Assembly: GCA_964501715.1 (NCBI GenBank)
Contig: CAZCTR010000008.1
Location: forward strand, 1-60,330
DNA: 60,330 nucleotides
Direction of reading: 5' to 3'
Source: M55B118 sp964501715
GTDB taxonomy: Bacteria > Bacillota_I > Bacilli_A > Izemoplasmatales > Izemoplasmataceae
How positions within the stretch are numbered: position 1 is the stretch's first letter; each line of letters opens with the position of its first letter. Below the pieces are notes generated by a model. That model saw nothing but the letters and a program-made list of their open reading frames with translations. It did no database searches and had not been told where the DNA came from. The position numbers and the translations under genes were made by a program. This document shows positions 50,533-59,757 of this stretch, in pieces.

Positions 50533-51636
50533 TTACAATTTCATGAACACGTGATTTCCGAGCGCGATGCCCCGTTCGGTGAATTTCATATGACCCTTCT
50601 CGACCTTCAAAAGGCCCTCATCAAGGTCTTCTTTCAACGCCGGATAGGCTTCGAAAAGTGTAGTGCCGAAACGTTTTTGAAACGAATCGAGCGACACCCC
50701 TTCGATGAGTCTCAATCCGAAGAGCAGATAATCCCGCATGGGTTCCAGCTCATAGACGCTTTCGACAGGTGAGGCGTCTCTTTCGAGACGCTCGGTGTAC
50801 CGTTTGATCGAACGCACGTTGAAGAAGCGCTCACCGCGCCACTTGGAATGCGCACCCGCCCCCACTCCGAGATAATCCTCGCTTTGCCACACCATCGTGT
50901 TATGCAAAGACCGGTGATCCCTTTTGGCGAAATTGCTGATTTCATAGTGTTCGTATCCATACTTTTTGAGACTGTTTCGCACCAGGTCGTACATGTCCGC
51001 TTCCAAGGTTTCATCCACCGGACTGATTATGCCCTCGCGGATCCATTTCTCAAGCGGGGTCTTCTCCTCGACGATGACACTGTAATAGGAGATGTGTTTT
51101 AGGGGAAGTTCCCTTATGATGGCGAGGTCCGCCTCCAAGGAGTGCATGGTCTGTTCAGGGATCGCGAAGAGCATGTCCGCGTTGATGTTTTCAATCCCCG
51201 CTTTTAAAAGCGCTTCAATCGCGCTCCGCACTTGCGCTTCATCATGATTCCGCCCGAGCAGTCGCAGATGATCGTCATCAAACGATTGCACGCCGAGGCT
51301 GACACGGGTGATGCCGACATCCTTGAAAAGGTCCGCCTTCGCCTGATCCACGTCTGCGGGGTTCGCCTCGATGGTGAAATCCTCGATGTGTGTGACACCA
51401 GCCTGCTTGAGCGAGGTGACCAGACCTTCCAGTTCCGCTTTTTCAAGAAGGCTCGGTGTCCCGCCGCCGATGAAGACGCTCACGACGTCGTCAAGTTCGC
51501 CTTGATGGCTCAGAATCTCGCAAGAAAGCATGCGCATGTAACGATGCCGTTTGGATTGGGATGCGATTTCCTTGGCGAAATCGCAGTATGAACAGATATG
51601 GTCGCAAAAGGGGATGTGGATGTAGAGTGCATCCAT
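50533..51636 (-). CDS. hemW: Radical SAM protein HemW (heme chaperone, HemN-like)
   Basis: A 367-residue radical SAM protein. The iron-sulfur cluster motif CX3CX2C is CDHICSYCD near the N-terminus, followed by IGGGTPSLL and the HemN-type C-terminal domain. HemW lacks the extra N-terminal Cys of true coproporphyrinogen oxidase HemN and serves as a heme chaperone. It starts one base after the lepA stop with only a weak site (GGATGA), so it relies on translational coupling. The lepA-hemW order is usual in Bacillota. Confidence 0.92.
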   Translation of the reverse strand: MDALYIHIPFCDHICSYCDFAKEIASQSKRHRYMRMLSCEILSHQGELDDVVSVFIGGGTPSLLEKAELEGLVTSLKQAGVTHIEDFTIEANPADVDQAKADLFKDVGITRVSLGVQSFDDDHLRLLGRNHDEAQVRSAIEALLKAGIENINADMLFAIPEQTMHSLEADLAIIRELPLKHISYYSVIVEEKTPLEKWIREGIISPVDETLEADMYDLVRNSLKKYGYEHYEISNFAKRDHRSLHNTMVWQSEDYLGVGAGAHSKWRGERFFNVRSIKRYTERLERDASPVESVYELEPMRDYLLFGLRLIEGVSLDSFQKRFGTTLFEAYPALKEDLDEGLLKVEKGHMKFTERGIALGNHVFMKL

Positions 51637-51637
51637 G

Positions 51638-53467
51638 TCAATCATCCAGCGAGAGGACGGACAGGAACGCCTCCTGAGGCACATCGACACTTCCGACCGT
51701 CTTCATCCGGCGTTTCCCCTCTTTTTGTTTCTCGAGAAGCTTCTTCTTTCTCGTGATGTCGCCGCCATAGCATTTCGACAGGACATTCTTACGCATCGCC
51801 TTGATGGTGCTTCTGGCGATGATGCGGTTGTTGATGGTGGCTTGGACGGGGACCTCGAACATCTGTCTCGGGATGAGGTCCTTGAGCTTCTCAGTGATGG
51901 CTTTTCCGCGATAGAAGGCGAAGTCCCTGTGGACGATGACGGATAGCGCATCGACCTTCTCGTAGTTGATCATGATGTCCATCTTGACGAGGTTGCTCTC
52001 TTTTCTTCCTTTGTATTCATAATCGAGCGAAGCGTAGCCTTTGGTCGAGGATTTGAGCTTGTCGAAGAAATCGTAGACAATCTCGAGCAAAGGCATCAGA
52101 TAGACAAGCTGCACGCGGGTCTCGTCAATGTATTCCATCGTGGAGAATTCTCCACGTTTGCCTTCGCACAACTCCATGACGTTTCCGACGTAGTCCTTCG
52201 GACACATGATCGTCGCAGTCACAAAGGGTTCTTCGATGGTGTCTATGTATTGCGGTTCGGGCATCTCGGCCGGGTTGTCGATCTCACGGACGGTGCCGTC
52301 TTGCATGTTGACGTTATAGATCACCGAAGGGGCCGTGGCGATGAGTTCCAGATTGAACTCCCGTTCGAGACGCTCCTGGACAATCTCCATGTGCAGCATG
52401 CCGAGAAAACCGGTTCTGAAACCGAAACCGAGGGCTTTTGAGTTCTCCGGCTCGTACGTGAGCGACGCGTCGTTCAACTTGAGCCTGTCGAGGGCCTCCC
52501 TCAGGTCGTTGTAACGGTTCGCATCGGTCGGGAAAAGCCCGCAGAACACCATCGGCGTGAGCTGGCGGTATCCCGGGAGGGGATGCGGTGCAGGGTTCTT
52601 GATGTGCGTGACGGTGTCACCGACACGCACATTCTCGACATTCTTGATCGAGGCGACCACATACCCGACATCACCGGGACCGAGATAGTCGCACGGTTTT
52701 TGTTTCGGGGTGTTCACCCCGATCTCGGTGACAGTGTATTCCTTCTCGTTGTTCATCATCCGGATGGCATCCCCTTTTTGCAGAATGCCGTCGACGACAC
52801 GGATGGACGGGATGACACCGCGGTAAGGGTCGTAGAGCGAATCGAAGATCAGCGCTTTGAGCGGGGCTTCGGGATCCCCTGCGGGAGCCGGGGCGCTGTT
52901 CACGAGGCGATCGAGGATCTCATCGATGCCCTTGCCCTCCTTGGCGCTCGCGAGTATCGCGTCCTCACCCGGAATGCCGAGGATGTCCTCGACGTCCTTG
53001 CGTACGGCCTCGACATCCGCATTGGGCAGATCGATCTTGTTGATGACGGGAATGATCTCAAGGTCATTGTCAAGGGCGAGATAGACGTTCGCAAGCGTCT
53101 GGGCCTCGATTCCCTGCGCGGCGTCTATGACCAAAAGCGCGGTTTCGCAAGCGGCGAGACTGCGCGAGACTTCATAGGCGAAATCGACATGGCCGGGGGT
53201 GTCAATGAGATGAAAAGTATAAATCTGGTTGTCCGTATGGGTGTATTTGATCTGCACGGCATTGAGTTTGATCGTGATGCCGCGCTCGCGTTCAAGATCC
53301 ATGGAATCGAGCAGCTGTTCTTTCATCTCGCGGGTGGTGATGGATTTGGTCTTTTCAAGGATTCTGTCCGCGAGGGTGCTCTTTCCATGGTCGATATGCG
53401 CGATGATGGAAAAATTCCTTATGGTTTTCTGATGGGCCTTGACGGCTTCTTTGGATAGTTCTTGCAT
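51638..53467 (-). CDS. lepA: Elongation factor 4 (LepA), ribosome back-translocating GTPase
   Basis: A 609-residue translational GTPase. Motifs G1 AHIDHGKSTLADRI, G2 region RERGITIK, G3 DTPGHVDF and G4 NKIDLP are intact. Domains II-III and the EF-G-like domain V follow, and the LepA-only C-terminal domain is recognised by CYGGDITRKKKLLEKQKEGK. ATG 53467 is preferred over 53488 because AGAAGGAGA lies 8 nt upstream. First gene of the lepA-hemW-xerD-deoB operon with its own promoter. Confidence 0.97.
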   Translation of the reverse strand: MQELSKEAVKAHQKTIRNFSIIAHIDHGKSTLADRILEKTKSITTREMKEQLLDSMDLERERGITIKLNAVQIKYTHTDNQIYTFHLIDTPGHVDFAYEVSRSLAACETALLVIDAAQGIEAQTLANVYLALDNDLEIIPVINKIDLPNADVEAVRKDVEDILGIPGEDAILASAKEGKGIDEILDRLVNSAPAPAGDPEAPLKALIFDSLYDPYRGVIPSIRVVDGILQKGDAIRMMNNEKEYTVTEIGVNTPKQKPCDYLGPGDVGYVVASIKNVENVRVGDTVTHIKNPAPHPLPGYRQLTPMVFCGLFPTDANRYNDLREALDRLKLNDASLTYEPENSKALGFGFRTGFLGMLHMEIVQERLEREFNLELIATAPSVIYNVNMQDGTVREIDNPAEMPEPQYIDTIEEPFVTATIMCPKDYVGNVMELCEGKRGEFSTMEYIDETRVQLVYLMPLLEIVYDFFDKLKSSTKGYASLDYEYKGRKESNLVKMDIMINYEKVDALSVIVHRDFAFYRGKAITEKLKDLIPRQMFEVPVQATINNRIIARSTIKAMRKNVLSKCYGGDITRKKKLLEKQKEGKRRMKTVGSVDVPQEAFLSVLSLDD

Positions 53468-53494
53468 GGGGCATTCTCCTTCTAACACTCTGTC

Positions 53495-53523
53495 ATTCTA
53501 CCGTAGACGGGCCTTTTTTTCAA
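53495..53523 (-). promoter_or_regulatory. Promoter of the lepA operon
   Basis: Minus strand TTGAAA (53518-53523), 17 bp, TAGAAT (53495-53500), immediately after the rnpB terminator. Confidence 0.75.
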
Positions 53524-53537
53524 ACATGCGGTAAGTA

Positions 53538-53563
53538 AAAAAGACGCCGTCAGGCGCCTTTTT
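53538..53563 (-). terminator. Terminator of rnpB
   Basis: Stem GGCGCC / GGCGTC with flanking A/T runs (AAAAAG...CTTTTT) and a 4-nt loop, a few bases after the P1 helix of rnpB; on the minus strand six T follow. Confidence 0.85.
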
Positions 53564-53567
53564 TGAA

Positions 53568-53914
53568 ACACCGTGTCCGGTAAGCCATGTTCTGTGCCCT
53601 TTCGGGTGACAATCATCTATCTGCGCTTTCGCGCCTTCGCTTTGAGTTCAATTCCTCAAGCGAAGCGCCCCTACCATATTTTGGGTTTCTAGCTCATGGG
53701 GTTTACCCGTTCCATTTCCGCGGTCGCCCGCGAAACTCGTCTCTGTGGCACTTTTACAGGTACTGCCATCCCGATGGGATGGGGTCCCAGCCGTCACATG
53801 GAATGTGCATCGCGTTATGGTTTCCGCGATCATGAACACTACAGGCGTCTCAGCCTGTGCTAGCATGGACTTTCCTAACCGCCGAGGCGGCTCGATTGTC
53901 TGGACACGGTGTCT
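53568..53914 (-). ncRNA. rnpB: RNase P catalytic RNA
   Basis: The minus strand shows the conserved RNase P RNA blocks in order: P1 5' arm ACACCGTGTCC (near 53912), CR-I GGAAAGTCCATGCT (near 53880), ACAGAGACGAGTTT, GGGTAAACCCCATGAGCTAG, and CR-V ACAGAACATGGCTTACCGG closing with the P1 3' arm GGACACGGTGTTT. Length about 347 nt fits. It matures tRNA 5' ends. Any open frames read across it are not real genes. Ends are set by P1 and by the promoter, within a few bases. Confidence 0.95.
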
Positions 53915-53920
53915 ACATTC

Positions 53921-53926
53921 ATTATA
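53921..53926 (-). promoter_or_regulatory. Extended -10 promoter of rnpB
   Basis: Minus strand TGTGGTATAAT: TATAAT preceded by TGG, 7 bp before the mature 5' end. The -35 region lies in the last codons of pnp and is not near consensus. Confidence 0.65.
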
Positions 53927-53937
53927 CCACAAATCAC

Positions 53938-56115
53938 TTATTTTTTGTGGGGGTTGGAGCCTTTTCGGTCTGTTGATGGCTTCTTGTCGGACCCTTGCTG
54001 GTTCTCGGGCTTGGGTAGGACCGCCTTGTGGGACAGGTCGATTCTGCCCCTGTCATCGATGCCGATGACCTTCACATCGAGGGTGTCGCCGACGTCAACG
54101 ACGTCTGTGACCTTGTTGACGCGGCCATGAGCCAATTTCGAGATGTGACAGAGGCCGTCGGTTCCGGGCCATAGCTCGACGAAGCAGCCATAATTCTCAA
54201 CACGCACGACTTTGCCCTGGTAGCGTTCTCCGACTTTCGCGACACGCACGATGTCCTCAATCTCTTTCAAGGCGTTGTTGATCGGCTCGATGTCGGTGTG
54301 CATGATGGTGACACGGCCGTCCTGTTCGATGTCGATCTTGACATCGTCGTTGTTCTCTACGATCTTGGATATCTGCTTGCCGCCGGGGCCGATGACGTCA
54401 CGGATCTTTTCAGGGTCGATGAGCATGATCTTGACCTTGGGCGCATGCTCGGCGACTTCGGGACGCGGTTCGGGGATGGTGTTTAGCATGTTGTCGAGGA
54501 TTTGAAGACGGCCTTGGCGAGCCTGTTCAAGGGCTTCTTGAAGCATCGCCTTGGAAAGTCCCTCGATCTTTATGTCCATCTGGAGTGCGGTGATGCCCTC
54601 CTTGGAACCGGCGACTTTGAAATCCATGTCCCCGAGATGGTCCTCGAGACCCTGGATGTCGGTGAGGACGCTGTAGTTGTCGCCCTCTTTGATGAGTCCC
54701 ATCGCGATGCCCGCTACAGGGGCCTTGATGGGCACACCCGCGGCCATGAGGCTCAGGCAGCCGGCGCATATGGAGGCCTGTGAGGTCGATCCGTTGCTTT
54801 CGAGGATCTCACTGACGATACGGATGGTGTATGGGAAGTCCTCCTCATCGGGGAGCACTTGCCAGAGCGCACGCTCTCCGAGGGCGCCATGACCGATTTC
54901 GCGGCGTTTCGGCGGTCCGTAGCGGCCGACCTCGCCGACACTGTACGGCGGGAAGTTATAATGCAGCATGAAGCGTTTGTTGTCCTGGTCGCTCAGGCCG
55001 TCGATGATCTGATGCTCTCCCAGGGCGCCGAGCGTGGTGACGCTCAAAGCCTGGGTCTGGCCGCGTGTGAAGAGCGCGCTGCCATGCGTCTGGTTGAAAA
55101 GGTCTATGCGGCTCGAAAGCGCGCGGACCTCGTCAAGTTTCCGACCGTCGGGGCGGATCTTGTCCTCGACGATGGCACGGCGCACTTCTTCTTTGACATA
55201 GTTGTCGACAAGGGTCTTCATCGTGGAGATGAAGGCTTTCTGCTCTTCTTCCGTATTCTCGGGATAGAGTTCAGGGACGCTTTCCTCGATCTCTTCCTTG
55301 AGAGGGTTGATGAGTTCGGCGCGCTTTTCCCTGTCATAGGTCCTGACCGCTTCAAGGATGCGGTCCTTGTAGTGTTTCTCGACATGTTCGACGAGGGTCT
55401 CGGAAGGTTTCTCGGCTTCGAACTCTTTTCTTTCCTTGCCGACCTCACTGACGATTTCCTCTTGGAACTCCACAAGTTTCTTAATCCACTCATGACCGAA
55501 CATGATCGCTTCGAGCATGGTTTCCTCATCCACCTGTTTCGCGCCGGCTTCGACCATGTTGATCGCGTGCTTGGTCCCCGCGACTGTGAGGTCGATGTCG
55601 GAATAGGTGAGGTCCTCCTCGGTTGGGTTCAGGACAAATTCTCCGTTGATTCGTCCGACGACGACACCGGCGATCGGACCGTTGAAGGGAAGGTGGCTGA
55701 TTGAGAGGGTGAGGGAGCTTCCGAACATCGCCGCCATGGGGGGTGAATAGTCGGTGTTGCCGCTCATGACGGTGTTGATGACTTGCACTTCATGGCGGAA
55801 ACCTTCGGGAAAGAGCGGCCTCAAGGGTCTGTCGATGAGGCGGGCCGTCAAGGTCTCGTGATCAGAGGGGCGTCCCTCCCTTTTCAGAAATCCACCCGGA
55901 ATCTTGCCCGCGGCGTAGAGTTTCTCGGTGTAGTTGACAAGCAATGGAAAAAACGGCAGGTCGCTCTGGTCCTCAGATGCCTGCATCACGCTCAGCACAC
56001 CCGTGTCATTATACCGGATGAGGGCTGAGGCCGTGGCCTGTTTGGCGAGTTCGCCAATTTCCACGACTAGCTTTCTTCCATTCAAGTCCATTTCGAATTT
56101 TCTTGGTTCCTGCAT
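53938..56115 (-). CDS. pnp: Polyribonucleotide nucleotidyltransferase (PNPase)
   Basis: A 725-residue phosphorolytic 3'-5' exoribonuclease. Two RNase PH domains (about 10-225 and 310-545) flank the helical domain. The active second core includes GALGEHQIIDGLSDQDNKRF and the RREIGHGALGERAL motif. A KH domain (KIRDVIGPGGKQISKIVE, near 560) and an S1 domain (GERYQGKVVRVENYGCFVEL, near 625) follow, then a short basic tail. AGAGGA precedes ATG. No terminator is seen after it; transcription may run into rnpB. rpsO is not upstream. Confidence 0.97.
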   Translation of the reverse strand: MQEPRKFEMDLNGRKLVVEIGELAKQATASALIRYNDTGVLSVMQASEDQSDLPFFPLLVNYTEKLYAAGKIPGGFLKREGRPSDHETLTARLIDRPLRPLFPEGFRHEVQVINTVMSGNTDYSPPMAAMFGSSLTLSISHLPFNGPIAGVVVGRINGEFVLNPTEEDLTYSDIDLTVAGTKHAINMVEAGAKQVDEETMLEAIMFGHEWIKKLVEFQEEIVSEVGKERKEFEAEKPSETLVEHVEKHYKDRILEAVRTYDREKRAELINPLKEEIEESVPELYPENTEEEQKAFISTMKTLVDNYVKEEVRRAIVEDKIRPDGRKLDEVRALSSRIDLFNQTHGSALFTRGQTQALSVTTLGALGEHQIIDGLSDQDNKRFMLHYNFPPYSVGEVGRYGPPKRREIGHGALGERALWQVLPDEEDFPYTIRIVSEILESNGSTSQASICAGCLSLMAAGVPIKAPVAGIAMGLIKEGDNYSVLTDIQGLEDHLGDMDFKVAGSKEGITALQMDIKIEGLSKAMLQEALEQARQGRLQILDNMLNTIPEPRPEVAEHAPKVKIMLIDPEKIRDVIGPGGKQISKIVENNDDVKIDIEQDGRVTIMHTDIEPINNALKEIEDIVRVAKVGERYQGKVVRVENYGCFVELWPGTDGLCHISKLAHGRVNKVTDVVDVGDTLDVKVIGIDDRGRIDLSHKAVLPKPENQQGSDKKPSTDRKGSNPHKK

Positions 56116-56169
56116 GTTTTAATATCCTCTTTTCTAAACTATTATTATCTATCTTATTATCTTAACATA

Positions 56170-56225
56170 AAATGCTTTCATAGTATAGAGTGTGCTTCGT
56201 GAAATTCATGAAAGCGATGCTTCTG
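56170..56225 (-). promoter_or_regulatory. pnp leader with inverted repeat
   Basis: GCTTTCAT and its exact complement ATGAAAGC (plus-strand 56172-56179 and 56208-56215) lie 28 bases apart between the UPF0316 stop and pnp. In RNA they would form a long-looped stem in the pnp leader. A TATACT (-10-like) sits between the arms, so part may be promoter. Confidence 0.35.
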
Positions 56226-56230
56226 TCTTC

Positions 56231-56773
56231 TTATTTTCTGAGAATGCCGTAACCGCCGTAGACCGGTTTTATATCATTGACCGTGATCATGGATGTCGGT
56301 TCGAAGGACCTGATCAGCTGGATGGTATGATCCATCTTGCGCCTGGGCACATGCATATACAGGATCTCGCGACGTTCATCGCGTCCGTAGGCGTCGGTCG
56401 CAGTGACTCCGAAACCGAGGTCCCTGAGCGCTTTTGAGATTTCCCTCCCCTTGATCTTGGGGACGATGGCCTCGATCTTCAATGTACCGATGCCGAGTTT
56501 GCTTTCCAGGATGGTGCCGAAGTAGTTGCCGAAAGCGAAGGCGAATGAAAAGACGATAACCTTGAAAGGGTCGGAGGTGACATCGATGAGCACTGTCGCT
56601 GTGATCAGCACCCATATCAGCACCTCGAAGAATGCGATGACGCTGCCCTTGAATTTCTCCCCTCTCGTGATAAGGACAATCCGGACAGTCGCCATGGCGA
56701 CTTCGATCACTTTCACAACGAAGATGATGAGATAGAGCCAGAATGACGGGATGCTTGAGATGATTTCAGACAT
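56231..56773 (-). CDS. UPF0316 membrane protein (DUF5698-DUF2179)
   Basis: A 180-residue membrane protein of unknown function. Three membrane helices lie at about 10-30, 44-64 and 68-88, and the C-terminal soluble DUF2179 domain (about 100-175) includes AIVPKIKGREISKALRDLGF and ITVNDIKPVYGGY. The first part reads SFWLYLIIFVVKVIEVAMAT, typical of YebE/UPF0316. DUF2179 domains resemble PII-like ligand-binding folds, so it may sense a small molecule. GGAGG precedes ATG. It follows the AI-2E gene by 71 bp in the same direction. Confidence 0.9.
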   Translation of the reverse strand: MSEIISSIPSFWLYLIIFVVKVIEVAMATVRIVLITRGEKFKGSVIAFFEVLIWVLITATVLIDVTSDPFKVIVFSFAFAFGNYFGTILESKLGIGTLKIEAIVPKIKGREISKALRDLGFGVTATDAYGRDERREILYMHVPRRKMDHTIQLIRSFEPTSMITVNDIKPVYGGYGILRK

Positions 56774-56844
56774 GCTTGCCTCCTAATGGGTCCATATGTA
56801 CAGGATGATGGTTTGATTTGATGGTGATGCGTCTGACTCGGATA

Positions 56845-57987
56845 TCATGAATCCGAGGGGGTCTCCTCCGGTCTTTCCTTGAGGTGCTCCTTCTCCTCGC
56901 TGTCGAGTGCGATGCGTTCCTGATGGATTTCCCTGAGGTAGTGGAAGGTCGACCGGATCATGCCGGTGATGGGGATGGCGAGAATGATCCCGACAACACC
57001 GAGCAGGTAGCCAAAGAATATGAAGGCACTCAATACCAAAAGCGGATGAATCTTTGTCTCGTTCGACATGACGACCGGTTGCAGGATATTGTTCTCGAAC
57101 ACCTGCATGACAATCACAGCCACAAGGGTCATGACCGGCGCATAATCCCCGAACACGATGTTCGAATCCGTGAGACTGTATAGGAACGGCACAAGTGAAG
57201 CGATGAAGGGACCGACATAAGGGACGATATCGAAAAACCCCATCATGAAACCGAAAAGGAGGGAACGCTCCTGAAAGCCCATGATGAAGAAGACGATGGT
57301 CGATATGATGGTCATGATGAACATGGTCAGAAATCGGCCGTTGAAATACTGTTCCGTCACATGGTTGGCGCGTTTTGTAAGTTCGATCGCGTGGTATCTG
57401 TACTTCTTGGGGACCACCCCGATCAACGCCTCATAGATCCGGTCGCGGTCGTTGAGGATGAAGAAGAGGAAGACCGGCACGAGCACAACGGTGATGATGA
57501 TGGCCGCCAGACTTTCGAAAAGACTGACGAAATCGAATTGGATGTTGCCCAACAGGTCCTCTCCTAGAAAAGCTTCCATGTTTTCATAGATCGGCAACAG
57601 GAAGGGCCTTTCGATGAAGAAACCTTCAATCGCCTGCTGCACCTGGGGCCAGTCGGATTCGATGAAGCGGACACCCTGGGCATACACGAGGGTGCCGATG
57701 TATCGGCCGAAAAAATATAACAAAAACCCTGTCCCGATGAAAAGGATGAATGTATTGATGAGTCTTGACTTGAAATAGAGCCTGCGTTCAAGGATCCTGA
57801 ATAGCGGCGCTACGAGATAGCTAATGAAAAGCGCAATCGAAAACGGCAACAGAATCGCGATGAAAGCCTGCATGAAACGTGCAAGAAAATCGCCCATCAA
57901 CACTCTCACAAGCCACATGATGAGCAGGACAAGGGTGACCAGCGAGAGACGATAGATCCAGAGCTTCAACTTGGTCGGGGATTCCAT
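56845..57987 (-). CDS. AI-2E family transporter
   Basis: A 380-residue membrane protein with about eight helices in the AI-2E/YdbI pattern: two N-terminal pairs (about 12-85), a soluble stretch (about 105-150), and C-terminal helices with the family motif FDIVPYVGPFIASLVPFL near 250 and ENNILQPVVMS near 300. Members export peptides or act as sodium/proton antiporters or autoinducer exporters, so the label does not fix a substrate. The start is ATG 57987 with GGAGG 8 nt upstream; an earlier TTG overlaps this. The acidic tail (EEKEHLKERPEETPSDS) is cytoplasmic. Confidence 0.9.
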   Translation of the reverse strand: MESPTKLKLWIYRLSLVTLVLLIMWLVRVLMGDFLARFMQAFIAILLPFSIALFISYLVAPLFRILERRLYFKSRLINTFILFIGTGFLLYFFGRYIGTLVYAQGVRFIESDWPQVQQAIEGFFIERPFLLPIYENMEAFLGEDLLGNIQFDFVSLFESLAAIIITVVLVPVFLFFILNDRDRIYEALIGVVPKKYRYHAIELTKRANHVTEQYFNGRFLTMFIMTIISTIVFFIMGFQERSLLFGFMMGFFDIVPYVGPFIASLVPFLYSLTDSNIVFGDYAPVMTLVAVIVMQVFENNILQPVVMSNETKIHPLLVLSAFIFFGYLLGVVGIILAIPITGMIRSTFHYLREIHQERIALDSEEKEHLKERPEETPSDS

Positions 57988-58019
57988 TCGCAAACCTCCT
58001 CACAGATTCAATCAATTAC

Positions 58020-58047
58020 ATTATAAGGCAATGCCGGGCTTTGTTAA
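58020..58047 (-). promoter_or_regulatory. Promoter of the AI-2E transporter gene
   Basis: Minus strand TTAACA, 16 bp, TATAAT (58020-58025), upstream of the ribosome binding site. Confidence 0.6.
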
Positions 58048-58097
58048 AGAGCGGGATTCAAATAACTGTAAACCTCCGGCATCACATCCAATGTGCA

Positions 58098-58126
58098 TTG
58101 ACAAAAATACAAGACCACGATATAAT
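58098..58126 (+). promoter_or_regulatory. Consensus promoter of the TetR-DUF6544 pair
   Basis: TTGACA (58098-58103), 17 bp, TATAAT (58121-58126): a perfect SigA-type promoter. Confidence 0.85.
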
Positions 58127-58142
58127 TAAACAGTGTTTAATT
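58124..58142. promoter_or_regulatory. 19-bp perfect palindrome, likely TetR operator
   Basis: AATTAAACAGTGTTTAATT is a perfect palindrome around one central base. It overlaps the end of the -10 and the start of transcription of the TetR gene, the classic place for autorepression. A related half-site GTTGTTTA follows at about 58148. Confidence 0.75.
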
Positions 58143-58177
58143 TAACGTTGTTTATTTTATGTACGGAGGTTTTATGC

Positions 58178-58825
58178 ATGAGAAAGAAGATGGATGATGA
58201 CAAGCGCTTATCCATAAAGGAAATGATTCTAGGTTGCGCCAGGGACATCGTCGAAAGCGAGGGCTTTGAGGGGCTTTCCATCAGGAAAGTCGCGAAAAGG
58301 GCCGGTTACACCCCGGGAAGCATTTATCAGTACTTTGACGATAAGGACACACTTAAACGAGCGCTCATCAACGAGGGATACGAAGCGATCATGAGAGCGA
58401 CCATGAAGCCTTTGAACGCAGGCACCATCCGCGAGGAGGTCATCGAACGTTTCAAGGCTTATACGCATGCGGCGCTCAGGATGCCTCAATACTACAAGGC
58501 CGTGATGCTGAGCGACGATCCGTTAATCACTTCGATGACCCGTGTCCTCGGCAGTGAAACAGGCGAATCACCCAAGAGCATCAAGAAACTTGAGTCATTG
58601 CTCGAACAAGGTGTGAATGAAGGCGTGTTCAGGGCTGTAGACACGAATTCCTATGCCCAAATCCTCTGGACGGCGAATTTCGGGTTGACTCTGAGGCTCA
58701 TTACCGAAAACCCTCGTTTGGACGAACATGCTGTAGACAGGCTTGTCGAGAACGCTTTGAATGCATTTTTTGATGGCATTGAAAACAAAAAGGAGACAAA
58801 AAACAATGAAGACATGGATCAATGA
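58178..58825 (+). CDS. TetR/AcrR-family regulator paired with a DUF6544 gene
   Basis: A 215-residue regulator. The DNA-binding domain (about 10-58) includes EMILGCARDIVESEGFEGLS and RAGYTPGSIYQYFDDKDTLK; the C-terminal domain (about 75-200) is TetR_C-like with a WTANFGLTLRLI helix. ATG 58178 has GGAGG 8 nt upstream; longer frames start inside the operator and lack a site. The next gene overlaps its 3' end by 20 nt, so regulator and DUF6544 protein are co-expressed under the palindromic operator. Confidence 0.92.
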   Translation: MRKKMDDDKRLSIKEMILGCARDIVESEGFEGLSIRKVAKRAGYTPGSIYQYFDDKDTLKRALINEGYEAIMRATMKPLNAGTIREEVIERFKAYTHAALRMPQYYKAVMLSDDPLITSMTRVLGSETGESPKSIKKLESLLEQGVNEGVFRAVDTNSYAQILWTANFGLTLRLITENPRLDEHAVDRLVENALNAFFDGIENKKETKNNEDMDQ

Positions 58826-59684
58826 GTATTGGTGGCTTTTTCTGCTTGTGCTTTTCAGCTTAATCATCATCGCTTTCATCACCGGGTCTTTCCGGATGAA
58901 CCGGATGATCGCCCGTGAGACGGAAATCCTGATGGATGTGAACGCCTCGCCGGACTCCTATGAGACACGCACCATCACACAGGAGGACCTGGATGCATTG
59001 CCTAAGCCCGTAGGTCGTTGGCTTGAAACCATCGGCTTGGTCGGTCAGGAAAGGCTACTCTTTGTCGAATTCACACAAAACGGATCCATGCGCATGGATC
59101 CCGAAACGGACAAATGGATGGAAAGCGAAGCCAGGCAGGTCGTCAATGTGGCAAAACCGGCTTTTATCTGGCATGTGGATTTGTCAATGATGCCAATCAT
59201 GAACACCAAGGGAAGGGACCTCTTCTTTCAAGGCGAAGCGTCCATGGACATCCGTATCGGTTCCCTGATCAGGGTGGTGGATGAAAAGAACAATGAAAAA
59301 CTCGATGAATCGGCATTGCAACGCTTCCTCATGGAACTCCCTTGGTACCCCACAGCCGCGCTTGAGGAATACATGGAATGGGAAGCAATCGACAACGAAC
59401 GTACGAAGGCCATCATGACCTATGAAGGCATGCGTGCCGAAGCCGTCTTTGTATTCGATGAAGAGGGCCATTTGAAATCCGTCGAGGCCGACCGCTTTAA
59501 GGACCCGAAGGATTCCATAAGAACAGCATGCGTCGGTGTGTTCCATTCGCGCATGGTCATAGATGGACTGACGGTGCCGGACGCTGCGGATATCACTTGG
59601 GAAATTGAAACCGGTCCATTCACCTGGTATCGGTTCGAATCATCGAACATGGTCTTTCACCACGAAGTGCCGGGAAATGATTGA
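58806..59684 (+). CDS. DUF6544/DUF6920-family membrane-anchored protein
   Basis: A 292-residue protein with one N-terminal membrane helix (about 10-32) and an extracytoplasmic or cytoplasmic domain of unknown function. The motif ALPKPVGRWLETIGL (about 67-81) and the following beta-rich stretch with FIWHVDLSMMPIMNTKGRDL and FFQGEASMDIRIGSL match DUF6544. ATG 58806 follows AAAGGAG by 11 nt and overlaps the TetR gene. Such proteins often sit beside TetR regulators. The natural role is unknown. Confidence 0.78.
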   Translation: MKTWINEYWWLFLLVLFSLIIIAFITGSFRMNRMIARETEILMDVNASPDSYETRTITQEDLDALPKPVGRWLETIGLVGQERLLFVEFTQNGSMRMDPETDKWMESEARQVVNVAKPAFIWHVDLSMMPIMNTKGRDLFFQGEASMDIRIGSLIRVVDEKNNEKLDESALQRFLMELPWYPTAALEEYMEWEAIDNERTKAIMTYEGMRAEAVFVFDEEGHLKSVEADRFKDPKDSIRTACVGVFHSRMVIDGLTVPDAADITWEIETGPFTWYRFESSNMVFHHEVPGND

Positions 59685-59757
59685 TCACATGTCCCGATTG
59701 TCCTCGCCTATTGAAATGATTGTAAAGATACCGTCCCTGGCTTCATGATTCGACTAG

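Noticed and set aside
53648..53932. Open frames across 53600-53930 on both strands
   Set aside because: This stretch is RNase P RNA; conserved blocks and the P1 pairing explain it, and the frames lack ribosome binding sites.
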